From Thermoplasmata archaeon (GTDB lineage Archaea > Thermoplasmatota > Thermoplasmata > Thermoplasmatales > Thermoplasmataceae), in the NCBI GenBank assembly GCA_021850545.1, contig JAJZLU010000047.1:1-61465 (forward strand): a DNA stretch of 61,465 nucleotides, in the 5' to 3' direction. Shown one piece after another: positions 6,292 to 14,979 of this stretch. The notes beneath the pieces are model-generated. The model saw only the letters and a program-made list of their open reading frames with translations. It ran no database searches and was not told where the DNA came from. Every line of letters begins with the position of its first letter. Within the stretch, counting starts at the first letter, position 1. A program made the position numbers and the translations under genes.

Positions 6292-8076
6292 ATGCTAAAA
6301 CAATTAGCAATGGCGGCAGTTGCATTGGTAATAGTCCTCTCGGCTGTTTCCATAGCAACTGCAGATGGTATTTCCACAACCACATCCAATCATGTGAAAG
6401 TTGGGAATTACCTTCTGCAAAACGCAACAAAAAGCGGCTCTTACAATTTGAGCTACGTTAATGATAATGCCCATATTTTGGTGGCAAATTCAATAAATGC
6501 CACTGGGCAAACGATCTCCGGCACGGCAATAAGCAAGCTCAACGTGGACAATATGTTCCCCTTAGGGAACATGACTGTGTTCAACCTTGGAGGTGAAAGT
6601 ACCCTGATAGCTGAAACCCAAACACCCTTAACCGTGGGTGCAAATCCTTCCATAACCCTTAACCTATCTGCACCTGTCAGCCAGGTACATCTTAACTCAA
6701 AGCAGACCAGCTACCTCTCTGAGCACAGTGGCTCAATGGCTTCGTCCATCTATGCCAACAACATCTACAACCTCGAGATTGGCGGAATGTCATTCCTGAT
6801 TTTCTCCAATGTTAACGCCAAGCTTTCCAACTCTAATTCCACGTTAACATACAGCGGAAATGCACTTTCCGGCAGTGTTCTGGTAGGTATGACTCCTGCA
6901 GTTGCGCTGAAAGATATGTTCGAGAAGGAAATCGGAGACCGAAGCAATGCTTTCACTTACAACAATACAACCGGAGCAGCGTCAGGCAGGTTCGTGTCAT
7001 TCAACTTCAATGATTCAAGCGGAGTTTTCACAAACTACACTTCAAACATTAGCCACGCTACAGTATTCACCTCCATAGAAGCATCAGGAAACGGCACCAT
7101 CGGCCTCAACAGCCCCAATCCACTGTTTCCCACAGTGAGTCCTATACTTGCGGGAAGCCTGTTCTTCTATGGTAACAACACAGTCGTTTACCAGATGCAT
7201 GACAACCCTTCGCTGGTCAGCAACATTCTCCTGAGCAACGGAACCCTTGATCTAAAAGTTGCCAAGGGAATCAACATATCAGTTTACAGGCCATCTGTAT
7301 CCGATGTTATGCACCAGAACCTTTCAGGTAACCTGAACTACACCGGCGTTGGCCTGGGTGACCAGTTTGAAGTTGAAGCCTCATCCACAATTGTGCTTCT
7401 GCACAACAGTACTTTCAGGGCATCGATCTTTGCACACCATGCCACGGTCTCTGTCAACAACACCACCGGAATGATCTCCATTACCACTGAACAGAATGCA
7501 AAGATCAGCTTTGTAGCCCCCCCAGGCTTGCAACAGATCAGCCACCCTCTCGCCAGAGCAATCCAGTACGCGGTTGAACATGGAAAACTAGCTGCATTGG
7601 TAGTCCTTGGAGCCCCGGGAAGCAACAACACGAACATGTCAGTGAACTACAACAGTTCCATGGCAATCAACATACAGAATGTCAACACAAACAGCGTCAC
7701 CATAAAAGTTGCTTCAACCTCGTCACACGAGGGAACCAACTTTGGCGTCTTTGTGCCGAACGGAGTCATTGCAAACAACTCAAAGATCGTTGTGACTTTT
7801 GACTCCAAGGACACGGTCACTGTGAGCAACATCTCTTCTGTGATTAACGCAACCAGCAGCACCCAGGCTTCTGTTTATAAGGTAAACGTGAACGGGGGCA
7901 CACTGATCATAATACATGTGCCGCACTTCTCAAACCACACCATACAGATATCAACAGCTAGTTCACAGCCAGGACTTCCAAACCTGTCTGGTAATGGCAC
8001 AATGTATGTGATAGCCGGTGTGATTGTAGTGATTGCACTGATTGGCGTAGGCCTTGCAGTAAGAAAAAGGAAGTAA
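6292..8076 (+). CDS. Secreted, membrane-anchored surface protein (594 aa)
   Basis: Residues 1-25 are a signal peptide (hydrophobic LAMAAVALVIVLSAVSIAT, cleavage near ADG). The long middle part is rich in Asn, Ser, Thr and Val with many N-x-S/T glycosylation sequons and predicted beta structure. The C-terminus has one membrane helix (VIAGVIVVIALIGVGLAV) followed by RKRK, so the protein faces outside. No catalytic motif is visible. The layout is that of Thermoplasmatales cell-surface glycoproteins that cover a wall-less membrane. It is monocistronic with its own leaderless promoter. Confidence 0.8.
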   Translation: MLKQLAMAAVALVIVLSAVSIATADGISTTTSNHVKVGNYLLQNATKSGSYNLSYVNDNAHILVANSINATGQTISGTAISKLNVDNMFPLGNMTVFNLGGESTLIAETQTPLTVGANPSITLNLSAPVSQVHLNSKQTSYLSEHSGSMASSIYANNIYNLEIGGMSFLIFSNVNAKLSNSNSTLTYSGNALSGSVLVGMTPAVALKDMFEKEIGDRSNAFTYNNTTGAASGRFVSFNFNDSSGVFTNYTSNISHATVFTSIEASGNGTIGLNSPNPLFPTVSPILAGSLFFYGNNTVVYQMHDNPSLVSNILLSNGTLDLKVAKGINISVYRPSVSDVMHQNLSGNLNYTGVGLGDQFEVEASSTIVLLHNSTFRASIFAHHATVSVNNTTGMISITTEQNAKISFVAPPGLQQISHPLARAIQYAVEHGKLAALVVLGAPGSNNTNMSVNYNSSMAINIQNVNTNSVTIKVASTSSHEGTNFGVFVPNGVIANNSKIVVTFDSKDTVTVSNISSVINATSSTQASVYKVNVNGGTLIIIHVPHFSNHTIQISTASSQPGLPNLSGNGTMYVIAGVIVVIALIGVGLAVRKRK

Positions 8077-8090
8077 TCCAGATACTTCCC

Positions 8091-8120
8091 CTTATTTTTT
8101 AATAAAATTATTTCTTTTAT
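8091..8120 (+). terminator. T-rich archaeal terminator after the surface protein gene
   Basis: Pyrimidine-rich CTTCCCCTTATTTTTT is followed by another T-rich stretch (TTATTTCTTTTATTTT) within 45 bases of the stop codon. Archaeal RNA polymerase stops at such T runs without a hairpin. The placement is by pattern only. Confidence 0.4.
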
Positions 8121-8197
8121 TTTCCACGATGATGCATTATAAGATAGTGATATCTTTCTCCCTCCGATCTTTATGTATGTTGTAGAAAAATATTCGG

Positions 8198-8244
8198 TAT
8201 AAAAAGTATAAATAGTAGAAAAATCTTAACCATCCGTGGAGGTG
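8198..8244 (+). promoter_or_regulatory. Promoter and Shine-Dalgarno of the acidic micropeptide gene
   Basis: Two overlapping box A candidates, TATAAAAAG (8198) and TATAAATAG (8207), are followed at 8238-8244 by GGAGGTG, a strong Shine-Dalgarno sequence. It lies seven bases before the TTG at 8252. The strong ribosome site decides the unusual start codon. Confidence 0.55.
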
Positions 8245-8251
8245 CCCCACG

Positions 8252-8323
8252 TTGCTCAGCTTCATTAAAAGACGTGACTACGACGATGATGAAGACAATG
8301 AAGACGATGACGATGACTCTTAA
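8252..8323 (+). CDS. Acidic micropeptide (23 aa)
   Basis: TTG at 8252 opens a 23-codon frame: a short hydrophobic/basic head (MLSFIKRRDY) followed by an almost uninterrupted Asp/Glu tail ending in Ser. Promoter, perfect Shine-Dalgarno sequence and stop are all present in a 330-base gap between two genes, which argues it is expressed. The nearby GTG is in another frame and stops after eight codons. No family is recognised. Such a tail could bind metal or a basic partner, but this is a guess. Confidence 0.5.
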   Translation: MLSFIKRRDYDDDEDNEDDDDDS

Positions 8324-8407
8324 TTTCTAAATCAATTTTTTTATCACATCTTCAACCTCCCCCCAAACAAAGATTTAGTTTTTATCATAAAACACATTTA
8401 GGCTTAC

Positions 8408-11143
8408 TTGGAAAAAGCATCAGAAAGTTCAACTGTATTTGATCTGCTGCATCCGCAGATTTGCAGCCTGCTCAGGGAGAGGGGCATACTTGAGCCAACT
8501 GAGCCTCAGGCAAAGGTCATACCCACTATCCTTGAGGGAAAGGACGTTCTTCTGCTCTCCCCAACAGGCACGGGTAAAACTGAAGCGGCAATTTTCCCGA
8601 TATTCCACAAGATTCTCACCAACCATCCAGATCCCGTATCCACTTTATTTATAACTCCACTGAGGGCCCTGAACAGGGATATGCTTGACAGGCTCATCAG
8701 GTATGGCAAGGACTTGGGCATTAGGGTCCAGGTAAGGCACAGCGATATTTCTGAGTCGGCAAGGAGGGAAATTGTGAACCATCCCGGCGACATCCTAATC
8801 ACAACACCGGAATCGCTTCAGATAATGTTGAACGGGAAGAGGCTCCGGGAAATAATCAAGAATGTGAAGTATGTGGTTGTGGACGAACTGCATGAAGCAG
8901 CCCAGAATGAACGTGGTTCTCAGTTTGCCATAGCAATTGAAAGGCTGAAGGAACTGGCAGGGGACTTCCAGAGGATTGGACTGTCCGCAACTGTTGGAAA
9001 CGCCAAGGAACTTTCCCATTACCTGTCTCCTTCCAAGGACGTAACCATAGTAAGGTCCAGCCTAAGAAAAAAGATGGAGATTGCAGTTGGAATCCCACCA
9101 AAGGCACCTGAGGAAGTTGCAGAAGCCATGGGGTGTGACGAGGGATATGCAGGAGCAATCCTGTACATGTGGGACCTCATCCAGAAACACAAGGGAACTC
9201 TTGTTTTCGTTAACACAAGAAGTGCAGCTGAGGATATTGCCTTCAGGCTCAGGCTTTACATCGATGATCCATCGGTTCAGGTGCACCATGGTTCGCTCTC
9301 AAGAGAGACGAGGGAAACCGCTGAATCTGACTTCAAAACGGGCAAGATCAAGGCGCTCATATGCACTTCATCCCTGGAGCTTGGAATCGACATCGGTTCT
9401 GCAGACCTGGTATTGCAGCTGAATTCGCCCAGGCAGATCAACAAGCTCATCCAGAGGGTGGGCAGATCAGGGCACTGGATAGAGAAAATATCACTTGGTA
9501 AAATAGTTTGCAGCGACATAATTGAACTTGAGGAGGCCACGGCGATTGTTTCCCATATTCTTACAGGGCACCTGGAAGATATCCTCATAAGAAAGAATTC
9601 GCTGGCGACCCTTGCGAACCAGCTTTTGCTTCAGTCCAAATTCTTCCAGAGGATAGACCTTGACCAGTATTATAAAGTGGTCTCTGCCTCATATCCTTTC
9701 AGGGGCCTAAGCAGGGAGGAATATGACCAGGTAGTGGATTTTCTGGTTTCAACACGCAAGCTGTGGAAAGAAGATAATTTTGCCGGCAAAAGGAGGGGTG
9801 TCTTAAACTACTACATCGAAAACATTTCAATGATACCTAGCGAGAAGAACTTCAAGGTCATAGACATGGTGAACAAGAAGTTCATCGGGACCCTTGATGA
9901 GCGTTATGTTGTCAATGAACTTGAGGCTGGCAGCTACTTCGTCATAAAAGGGTCTACCTGGAGAATTATCAGGATTGAGGGTGAAAAGATCCTGGTTGAA
10001 CCGTTCCCGACAGCAGCTATTGCACCTAAATGGTCCGGGGAAGACATACCAGTCCTTATTGATGTGACTGGGAAAGTGTCTGAAAACAGGGAAAAGAAGA
10101 TAGTGCCCCCATTTGTCGAGGAACACTCAAAGGAGGAACTGCAGGAATGGTATAGAAAGGATACTGCCACTCTTGACAGGACAATCATTGAGAGTAAGGG
10201 AAGCGAAATCATAATACAGGTAATGCTGGGAACTAGGGGAAATTTCGCACTGGCAGAAATTTTCTCAAGCCTCCTCGCCGGCATTACAGGCGAAAGCGTA
10301 GAAATGGACTACTCCCCTTACCATATTTATGTCAGGGCTTCAAGAAGGATACCTGCCAGGGATGTCAGGCGAATTATCCTGAGCATTGAGCCCGACAAGA
10401 TACAGCAGTACATTGCAGGGTCCGCCAGGAGATCAAGGTTTTTCAACTCAGTTTTCCTCTATGAGGCAAGGAAATTTGGAGTCATCAGCAACAATGCCGA
10501 CATGGGGAGGATCAGGCTTGAGAAGATCATAGATTCATACAGGGATACCCCCCTCTATTCGGATTCCATAAGGAAGCTTATCTCAGACTACATGGACATT
10601 GAGAGCCTGAAGCATTATCTCAGAAAAGTGCAGGACCAAACGATGGCATTTGCCATGAATGATGACATTTCAGAGAGTTCAGATGTTTTTATATCCCATT
10701 ATTCCGAGAGGGTCGCCCCCCTCAAGCCCACTAAGACAATACTTGAAGCTGTGAAGAAGAGGCTCATAAACGAGGAAGTGACACTGTTCTGCACATCATG
10801 CCAGCATGTCAGAACCATAAAGATAAGGGACATCAATTCAGTACGATGCCCACAATGCGGCAGTTCTCTTGTGGCTTCACTTTCTCCATTCGAGAAGAAC
10901 CTCCTGAATGAGGCACGTGAAGACACCCCTGAGGGGATGAAGATCAGGAAGAGGCTGGTCAAGAATGCGCACCTGGTAAGGGAAAGGGGAATGCAGGCCA
11001 TCATGGCCCTTGCTGCAAGGGGAATTGGCCCTGAAACTGCCTCGAGGCTCCTTGTGGTGACATACCATAATGAGGACGACTTCATCAGGGCAATCCTTGC
11101 AGGAGAAATGGATTACGCTAAAAGTAAACGTTATTGGGATTAG
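8408..11143 (+). CDS. lhr: Lhr-family ATP-dependent helicase with C-terminal zinc ribbon (911 aa)
   Basis: This is a superfamily 2 large helicase-related protein. Landmarks are Walker A SPTGTGKT (51-58), the DELH box (159-162), SAT (193-195) and the Lhr-typical SSLELGIDIG...INKLIQRVGRSGHW (321-357). The Lhr winged helix and beta-rich domains follow. Near residues 797-825 a CxxC...CPxCG zinc ribbon is added, and the end looks like a helix-hairpin-helix (LAARGIGPETASRLL). Lhr proteins move 3'-5' on single-stranded DNA and are linked to repair and replication-coupled processes. The first usable start is TTG at 8408 with no Shine-Dalgarno sequence, so it is probably leaderless. Confidence 0.9.
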   Translation: MEKASESSTVFDLLHPQICSLLRERGILEPTEPQAKVIPTILEGKDVLLLSPTGTGKTEAAIFPIFHKILTNHPDPVSTLFITPLRALNRDMLDRLIRYGKDLGIRVQVRHSDISESARREIVNHPGDILITTPESLQIMLNGKRLREIIKNVKYVVVDELHEAAQNERGSQFAIAIERLKELAGDFQRIGLSATVGNAKELSHYLSPSKDVTIVRSSLRKKMEIAVGIPPKAPEEVAEAMGCDEGYAGAILYMWDLIQKHKGTLVFVNTRSAAEDIAFRLRLYIDDPSVQVHHGSLSRETRETAESDFKTGKIKALICTSSLELGIDIGSADLVLQLNSPRQINKLIQRVGRSGHWIEKISLGKIVCSDIIELEEATAIVSHILTGHLEDILIRKNSLATLANQLLLQSKFFQRIDLDQYYKVVSASYPFRGLSREEYDQVVDFLVSTRKLWKEDNFAGKRRGVLNYYIENISMIPSEKNFKVIDMVNKKFIGTLDERYVVNELEAGSYFVIKGSTWRIIRIEGEKILVEPFPTAAIAPKWSGEDIPVLIDVTGKVSENREKKIVPPFVEEHSKEELQEWYRKDTATLDRTIIESKGSEIIIQVMLGTRGNFALAEIFSSLLAGITGESVEMDYSPYHIYVRASRRIPARDVRRIILSIEPDKIQQYIAGSARRSRFFNSVFLYEARKFGVISNNADMGRIRLEKIIDSYRDTPLYSDSIRKLISDYMDIESLKHYLRKVQDQTMAFAMNDDISESSDVFISHYSERVAPLKPTKTILEAVKKRLINEEVTLFCTSCQHVRTIKIRDINSVRCPQCGSSLVASLSPFEKNLLNEAREDTPEGMKIRKRLVKNAHLVRERGMQAIMALAARGIGPETASRLLVVTYHNEDDFIRAILAGEMDYAKSKRYWD

Positions 11144-11150
11144 AACGATA

Positions 11151-11160
11151 TCTTTAAGTT
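11151..11160 (+). promoter_or_regulatory. Box A of the small TOPRIM gene
   Basis: CTTTAAGTT lies about 26 nt before the ATG at 11183, a leaderless-type promoter just after the lhr stop. Confidence 0.45.
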
Positions 11161-11182
11161 TCCAATTAGTTGTCAAATTGCC

Positions 11183-11605
11183 ATGCCTGAAAATCGTGTT
11201 CTTAAGACTCTTGAGAAATACAGGATCAAGAACCAGGACGTGCCCATAATAGTAGAGGGCAAGAATGATCTTGGATGCCTGAGGTCACTTGATTTTGAAG
11301 GCAATATTATAATACTCAACAGTGGAAACAGCCTTGTGAACTTCTCGGAAAACGTTGCTGAATCCAACGATGAAGTGATAATCCTCACTGATTTTGACCG
11401 GAAAGGGGTTGAAATCAAGGAAAATCTCCAGCGTTACATGATGGGGCTGGGCTGCCATGTTGACACTGACCTGTGGGATACATTGAGAAGATACGTTCCC
11501 ATCAGAACAGTTGAGGAACTCCCCTTCGCTGTCCAAAGGATCATTGCAGACATGGAACATAATGCCATTGACCGTGAGAACATCAAGAGAAAGTGGAATT
11601 TCTGA
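11183..11605 (+). CDS. Stand-alone TOPRIM protein, UPF0292/RNase M5-like (140 aa)
   Basis: This is a single TOPRIM domain: the metal-binding glutamate in IIVEGKND (E25, D29) and the DxD in ILTDFDRKG (D70, D72). The fold is shared with topoisomerases, primases and RNase M5. The length suits the archaeal UPF0292 family, whose exact substrate I do not know. The gene sits between lhr and tRNase Z with its own promoter, which hints at nucleic acid processing. It is not related in sequence to the island TOPRIM protein at 23799 beyond the core motifs. Confidence 0.8.
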   Translation: MPENRVLKTLEKYRIKNQDVPIIVEGKNDLGCLRSLDFEGNIIILNSGNSLVNFSENVAESNDEVIILTDFDRKGVEIKENLQRYMMGLGCHVDTDLWDTLRRYVPIRTVEELPFAVQRIIADMEHNAIDRENIKRKWNF

Positions 11606-11630
11606 GCAAAGCGCCACTTCCCAGTCCAAC

Positions 11631-11640
11631 TTTTTATAAC
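11631..11640 (+). promoter_or_regulatory. Box A of the tRNase Z gene
   Basis: TTTTTATAAC lies about 25 nt upstream of the ATG at 11660, giving a leaderless transcript. Confidence 0.5.
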
Positions 11641-11659
11641 AACTGCTGATTACTGGGAA

Positions 11660-12580
11660 ATGGCGTCCAACATCAAGATCACATTCATTGGCACAGGGGG
11701 CTCATGGCCTAGCCCTGGTCGAAGCCTCCCAGCTGTTGCTGTCCAGATTGATGAGATCATAAACCTCTTCGATTGTGGAGAGGGCTCGCAGAAGCAGCTT
11801 ATGAAAAGCGGCATTTCATTCATGGCCATCGACAACGTTTTCATCACCCACTTTCATGGAGACCATTTTCTGGGCCTTCTAGGGATGGTACAGAGCATGT
11901 CCTTCAACAACAGGGAAAAACCTCTTCACATATATGGCCCAAAGGGCGCAATCAGGATCCTGAGCTCAGCCCTTAATGTGGGATACTACAGGCCAAAGTT
12001 TGAGATTCGCGTAGGGGAGCTTGAAGCTGACAGGACTTATGACTTCGGAAAGTTCCGCATTTCTACATTGAAGAATGACCACACTGTTCCTGCCATGTCT
12101 TACAGGATCGAAGAGCCGGACATGGTTAAAATAGACAAGGAAAAGGCTGATGCACTTAAAATACCTTCAAGAAAGCTTGAGGAGCTCAGGAGCAATGGAG
12201 TCCTCCACTTTGATGGGAACACATACACCATTAACCAAGTAACTGCCGGCATCAGAAAGGGCAGAAGAATCGTTTATACGGGAGATACCCGGCCCCTCGA
12301 AGGCATGGCGGATTTTGCTAGGGGCGCCGATGTTCTCATACATGAGACATCTACTGATTCAACACTGGAACCGAAAGTGAACGAATTTGGCCATACCTCT
12401 GCGAGGCAGGCTGCTGAAATAGCAAAGAAGGCAGAGGTTGACAGGTTTTTCCTTTACCATTACAGCCCAAGGTATGACAGCATAGAAAGCCTGGTTAATG
12501 AAGCAACCGCGATCTTTCCAAATTCAGTAGCCAGCAAAGAACTTATGGAATATGAAATACCTGTGAGGCGTGAAAATTAG
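11660..12580 (+). CDS. rnz: Ribonuclease Z (tRNA 3' endonuclease, 306 aa)
   Basis: tRNase Z removes 3' trailers from tRNA precursors, needed here because neither tRNA gene in the window encodes CCA. It is a metallo-beta-lactamase fold enzyme: the zinc motif HFHGDH is at residues 64-69, FDCGEGSQ precedes it, and later ligands appear in VYTGDTRP and EFGHTSARQ. The length of 306 is normal for the short-form enzyme. The start is the leaderless ATG at 11660. Confidence 0.93.
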   Translation: MASNIKITFIGTGGSWPSPGRSLPAVAVQIDEIINLFDCGEGSQKQLMKSGISFMAIDNVFITHFHGDHFLGLLGMVQSMSFNNREKPLHIYGPKGAIRILSSALNVGYYRPKFEIRVGELEADRTYDFGKFRISTLKNDHTVPAMSYRIEEPDMVKIDKEKADALKIPSRKLEELRSNGVLHFDGNTYTINQVTAGIRKGRRIVYTGDTRPLEGMADFARGADVLIHETSTDSTLEPKVNEFGHTSARQAAEIAKKAEVDRFFLYHYSPRYDSIESLVNEATAIFPNSVASKELMEYEIPVRREN

Positions 12581-12583
12581 TGG

Positions 12584-13015
12584 CTACTGGGTGACCTTAA
12601 CCCTGGATTCAGCTTCACTGATTATTCTGGAAAGTGCGTTTTCAGTTCCCTGTTGAAAATGGCTTGTTATGAACCTTTTGAGGATAATCAGCTTCAGTGA
12701 CAGGTGCACATCCCATTTTACGGTGATGGTTGATCCATTGCCGTTTTCAGAAATCTCAATCCTCTTGAAGCCAGTAAAAGGGCCGCTGTGGTAATTCTCA
12801 GTGCAATACATGGACTCCTGGTCACAGAAATAAGACATCTTTCCTTCTCCGGGGAAGGCAAACCGAACTTTCAGCATGCCACCTCTGGAAGGTGAGATTT
12901 CCCTCATGCCATGCCAGTAATCCGGCAGGCTCTTCCACTGGGATATGACATCAATGACATCTTCTGAGGATGCGGTGGTTTCGGCAGAAACAGTAAATTT
13001 TACGGCCCCTATCAT
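12584..13015 (-). CDS. SRPBCC-fold protein (143 aa)
   Basis: The sequence has the pattern of the START/Bet v1-like (SRPBCC) superfamily: an N-terminal strand (GAVKFTVSAETTASSEDVIDVISQW), a tryptophan-containing loop (LPDYWHGM), a curved sheet and a long C-terminal helix. Members bind hydrophobic ligands or serve as cyclases or dehydrases. No catalytic residues point to one role. It converges on tRNase Z with only three bases between the stops. Confidence 0.65.
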   Translation of the reverse strand: MIGAVKFTVSAETTASSEDVIDVISQWKSLPDYWHGMREISPSRGGMLKVRFAFPGEGKMSYFCDQESMYCTENYHSGPFTGFKRIEISENGNGSTITVKWDVHLSLKLIILKRFITSHFQQGTENALSRIISEAESRVKVTQ

Positions 13016-13034
13016 GCCCTTACCTATATAGATA

Positions 13035-13508
13035 TCAGTTACTTCCCTTAACCGTTATCCCTCTTGACCCCTGATAGTTCCCAGACCTCTGGGAATATGT
13101 CTTTTCAGGCACTGATTCCATTCTGTGGAACACAATCTGCGCTATTCTGTCTCCTTTGTTAATCTGGAATTCCTCTGATCCGGAATGGAAGAATGAAAGA
13201 GTGAGAGTCCCATGGTAGCCGGCATCAACAGCACCGAATGACCCCAAAACTCCCCGCCTTGCATATGATGATCTTACCCATATCTGCCCCATTACGTCGT
13301 CAGGCAGTTTGAGGTACTCAAGAGTGCCCACAAGGAAATGCGTTTTGGGAGGCACCGTCCCACCCTCCAGATCCTGTCCGTCTATTCTGAGAATGGCAGC
13401 CCTGAGGTCATAGCCGTTGGGGGTCACAGATCCGTCCATGAATTCCTCTGCAACAAGCTCTCCCTTCCTTGAAAGCGCAATTATTTCCCTGTCACTTAAA
13501 GTCGCCAT
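13035..13508 (-). CDS. dut: dCTP deaminase/dUTPase family protein, probable dUTP diphosphatase (157 aa)
   Basis: This family removes dUTP or makes dUMP precursors. The start MATLSDREI at 13508 was chosen because the longer frame overlaps the permease gene. Family motifs are RSSYARRGVL, GAVDAGYHGTLTL, KGDRIAQIVF and the C-terminal SGNYQGSRG. In true dCTP deaminases the strand after the VD motif carries a catalytic Glu (TLE); here it reads TLS. That favours an archaeal dUTPase of this fold, from memory of the family. It follows an NCS1 permease seven bases upstream, so a pyrimidine-linked operon is likely. Confidence 0.8.
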   Translation of the reverse strand: MATLSDREIIALSRKGELVAEEFMDGSVTPNGYDLRAAILRIDGQDLEGGTVPPKTHFLVGTLEYLKLPDDVMGQIWVRSSYARRGVLGSFGAVDAGYHGTLTLSFFHSGSEEFQINKGDRIAQIVFHRMESVPEKTYSQRSGNYQGSRGITVKGSN

Positions 13509-13515
13509 CACTACC

Positions 13516-14874
13516 CTAAGGCACAGGAGATAATTGTTCTTTATGCCCCGTCTCTGAAATCCTATTGATTGCAGTATAGAATAACATCGCAAGCACAAAG
13601 GAGATGTAATAGCTTATATCGACCCCATTGAGCATTGCGCCGATAGGGCCCTGAAAATAGGCAGGGGGATACATGAAAGGAATTGATATGAGAATTGCTG
13701 CAGAATAGGCGATTGCGCCTGAGTATAACCTCGGCAGTCTTCCAGAACCATTTAACCTGGGGCCGACAATGAAATAATGGGCAACCAGTATGCCCAGCCA
13801 TGGGGTGATCCAATAATCCAGGATAAAGAGAAAATTCTCATAATACCCATAGAAATTGCCATAGCCAACTATTCCAAGGGAGACTGATATTGCGGTGCCT
13901 AGGAGGATGGGTAGCTTCCTTCCTTTTCTTTTCAGTGCCGTATTGAGCGAAAGGCCATTTGAGTAGAGGTTTATTGCATTTGCGGCAATGCCGCCAAGGA
14001 ACAGTGCAACCATTCCTGCTATGAAAAACTGGCCCATGTAATGTGCAAGTGCAGTGGCAGGATTTGAAATATAGTTAGGGGTAAATATCGCCACCATAAT
14101 TCCAAGGACCTCTATCCAGAAGGATGCAATTGCACCTCCCAAAAATGCAAAAGAAAAGGAACGTGGCTTTTCCCTCTTGCCTCCCACAAACCTGGAATAG
14201 TCAGAGGCATATGGCCCCCATGCCATGATATATGAGAATGATGCAGCCAGTGTTATTCCGAATCCAGCATATACCGGGATCTTATAAAACGGCACATAGG
14301 GGATGCCGTTGCGGATATCCAGCAATGACCTAACGGTGATTACCAGGAACAGTATTCCCAGAACAACTGACATGGCAAGTTCAAAGCGCCTTATGGCCTC
14401 ATGGCCGTAATAAGCAAGAAGAAGGACAATGGCGGCCACAATCAGCAACAGGAAGATGTAGTAAGTGCCCTTGATGATTATCTCAAGCGCAAATGACGCC
14501 AGCACAAGGTTAACTGTTAGCCAGCCAAGAGTGTTGCCCCACTGGAGCAGCGCCATGACTGATGAGCCGATTCGGCCAAATGGCCCATGGCTGAGTTCCA
14601 TTTGTGGTTTTCTCGCCACCACGCCGATGACGCTCATAACACCGAGAAGTGAACCGCCAGTAATGTTTCCGACGATTAGGGCTATAATTGTAAGGTTCAG
14701 GGGCTGGCCAAGGGAAATTGGGATGAAGCCTATTGCAAAATCGCCGATGGTCAGGTTGGCAGCAAACCATATATAAAAAAGGCTGAAGGGTTTCTGTAAT
14801 ATGGCAGAGCCCTTCTGGACCGTCCCAGCAGATGAATCGCCTGGATTATTACCGAACTGTTGTTCGCCAACCAT
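13516..14874 (-). CDS. NCS1-family purine/pyrimidine permease (452 aa)
   Basis: The protein has about twelve hydrophobic segments and the NCS1 opening 'FSLFYIWFAANLTIGDFAIG' near residue 30, followed by 'LSHGPFGRIGSS' near residue 94. NCS1 carriers take up cytosine, uracil, allantoin or related bases with protons or sodium. The partner gene for dUTPase/dCTP deaminase is seven bases downstream, which suggests a pyrimidine substrate. The substrate cannot be read from sequence alone. Confidence 0.85.
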   Translation of the reverse strand: MVGEQQFGNNPGDSSAGTVQKGSAILQKPFSLFYIWFAANLTIGDFAIGFIPISLGQPLNLTIIALIVGNITGGSLLGVMSVIGVVARKPQMELSHGPFGRIGSSVMALLQWGNTLGWLTVNLVLASFALEIIIKGTYYIFLLLIVAAIVLLLAYYGHEAIRRFELAMSVVLGILFLVITVRSLLDIRNGIPYVPFYKIPVYAGFGITLAASFSYIMAWGPYASDYSRFVGGKREKPRSFSFAFLGGAIASFWIEVLGIMVAIFTPNYISNPATALAHYMGQFFIAGMVALFLGGIAANAINLYSNGLSLNTALKRKGRKLPILLGTAISVSLGIVGYGNFYGYYENFLFILDYWITPWLGILVAHYFIVGPRLNGSGRLPRLYSGAIAYSAAILISIPFMYPPAYFQGPIGAMLNGVDISYYISFVLAMLFYTAINRISETGHKEQLSPVP

Positions 14875-14950
14875 CGGACTGTGATTTGTGCTCTATACTT
14901 TAATCTGTTCCATCAGCTCTCCGCAGTCGATTGACCTAAAAGACAGAACT

Positions 14951-14960
14951 TAACTTATAT
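14951..14960 (+). promoter_or_regulatory. Box A of scpB-purD
   Basis: TAACTTATAT is about 24 nt upstream of the scpB ATG at 14980, a leaderless-type promoter. Confidence 0.45.
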
Positions 14961-14979
14961 TGAATGCAGATCACATATC

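Noticed and set aside
7338-7637. Minus-strand frames inside the surface protein gene
   Set aside because: They are a by-product of its Asn/Thr/Ser-rich codons and have no start signals or protein-like features.
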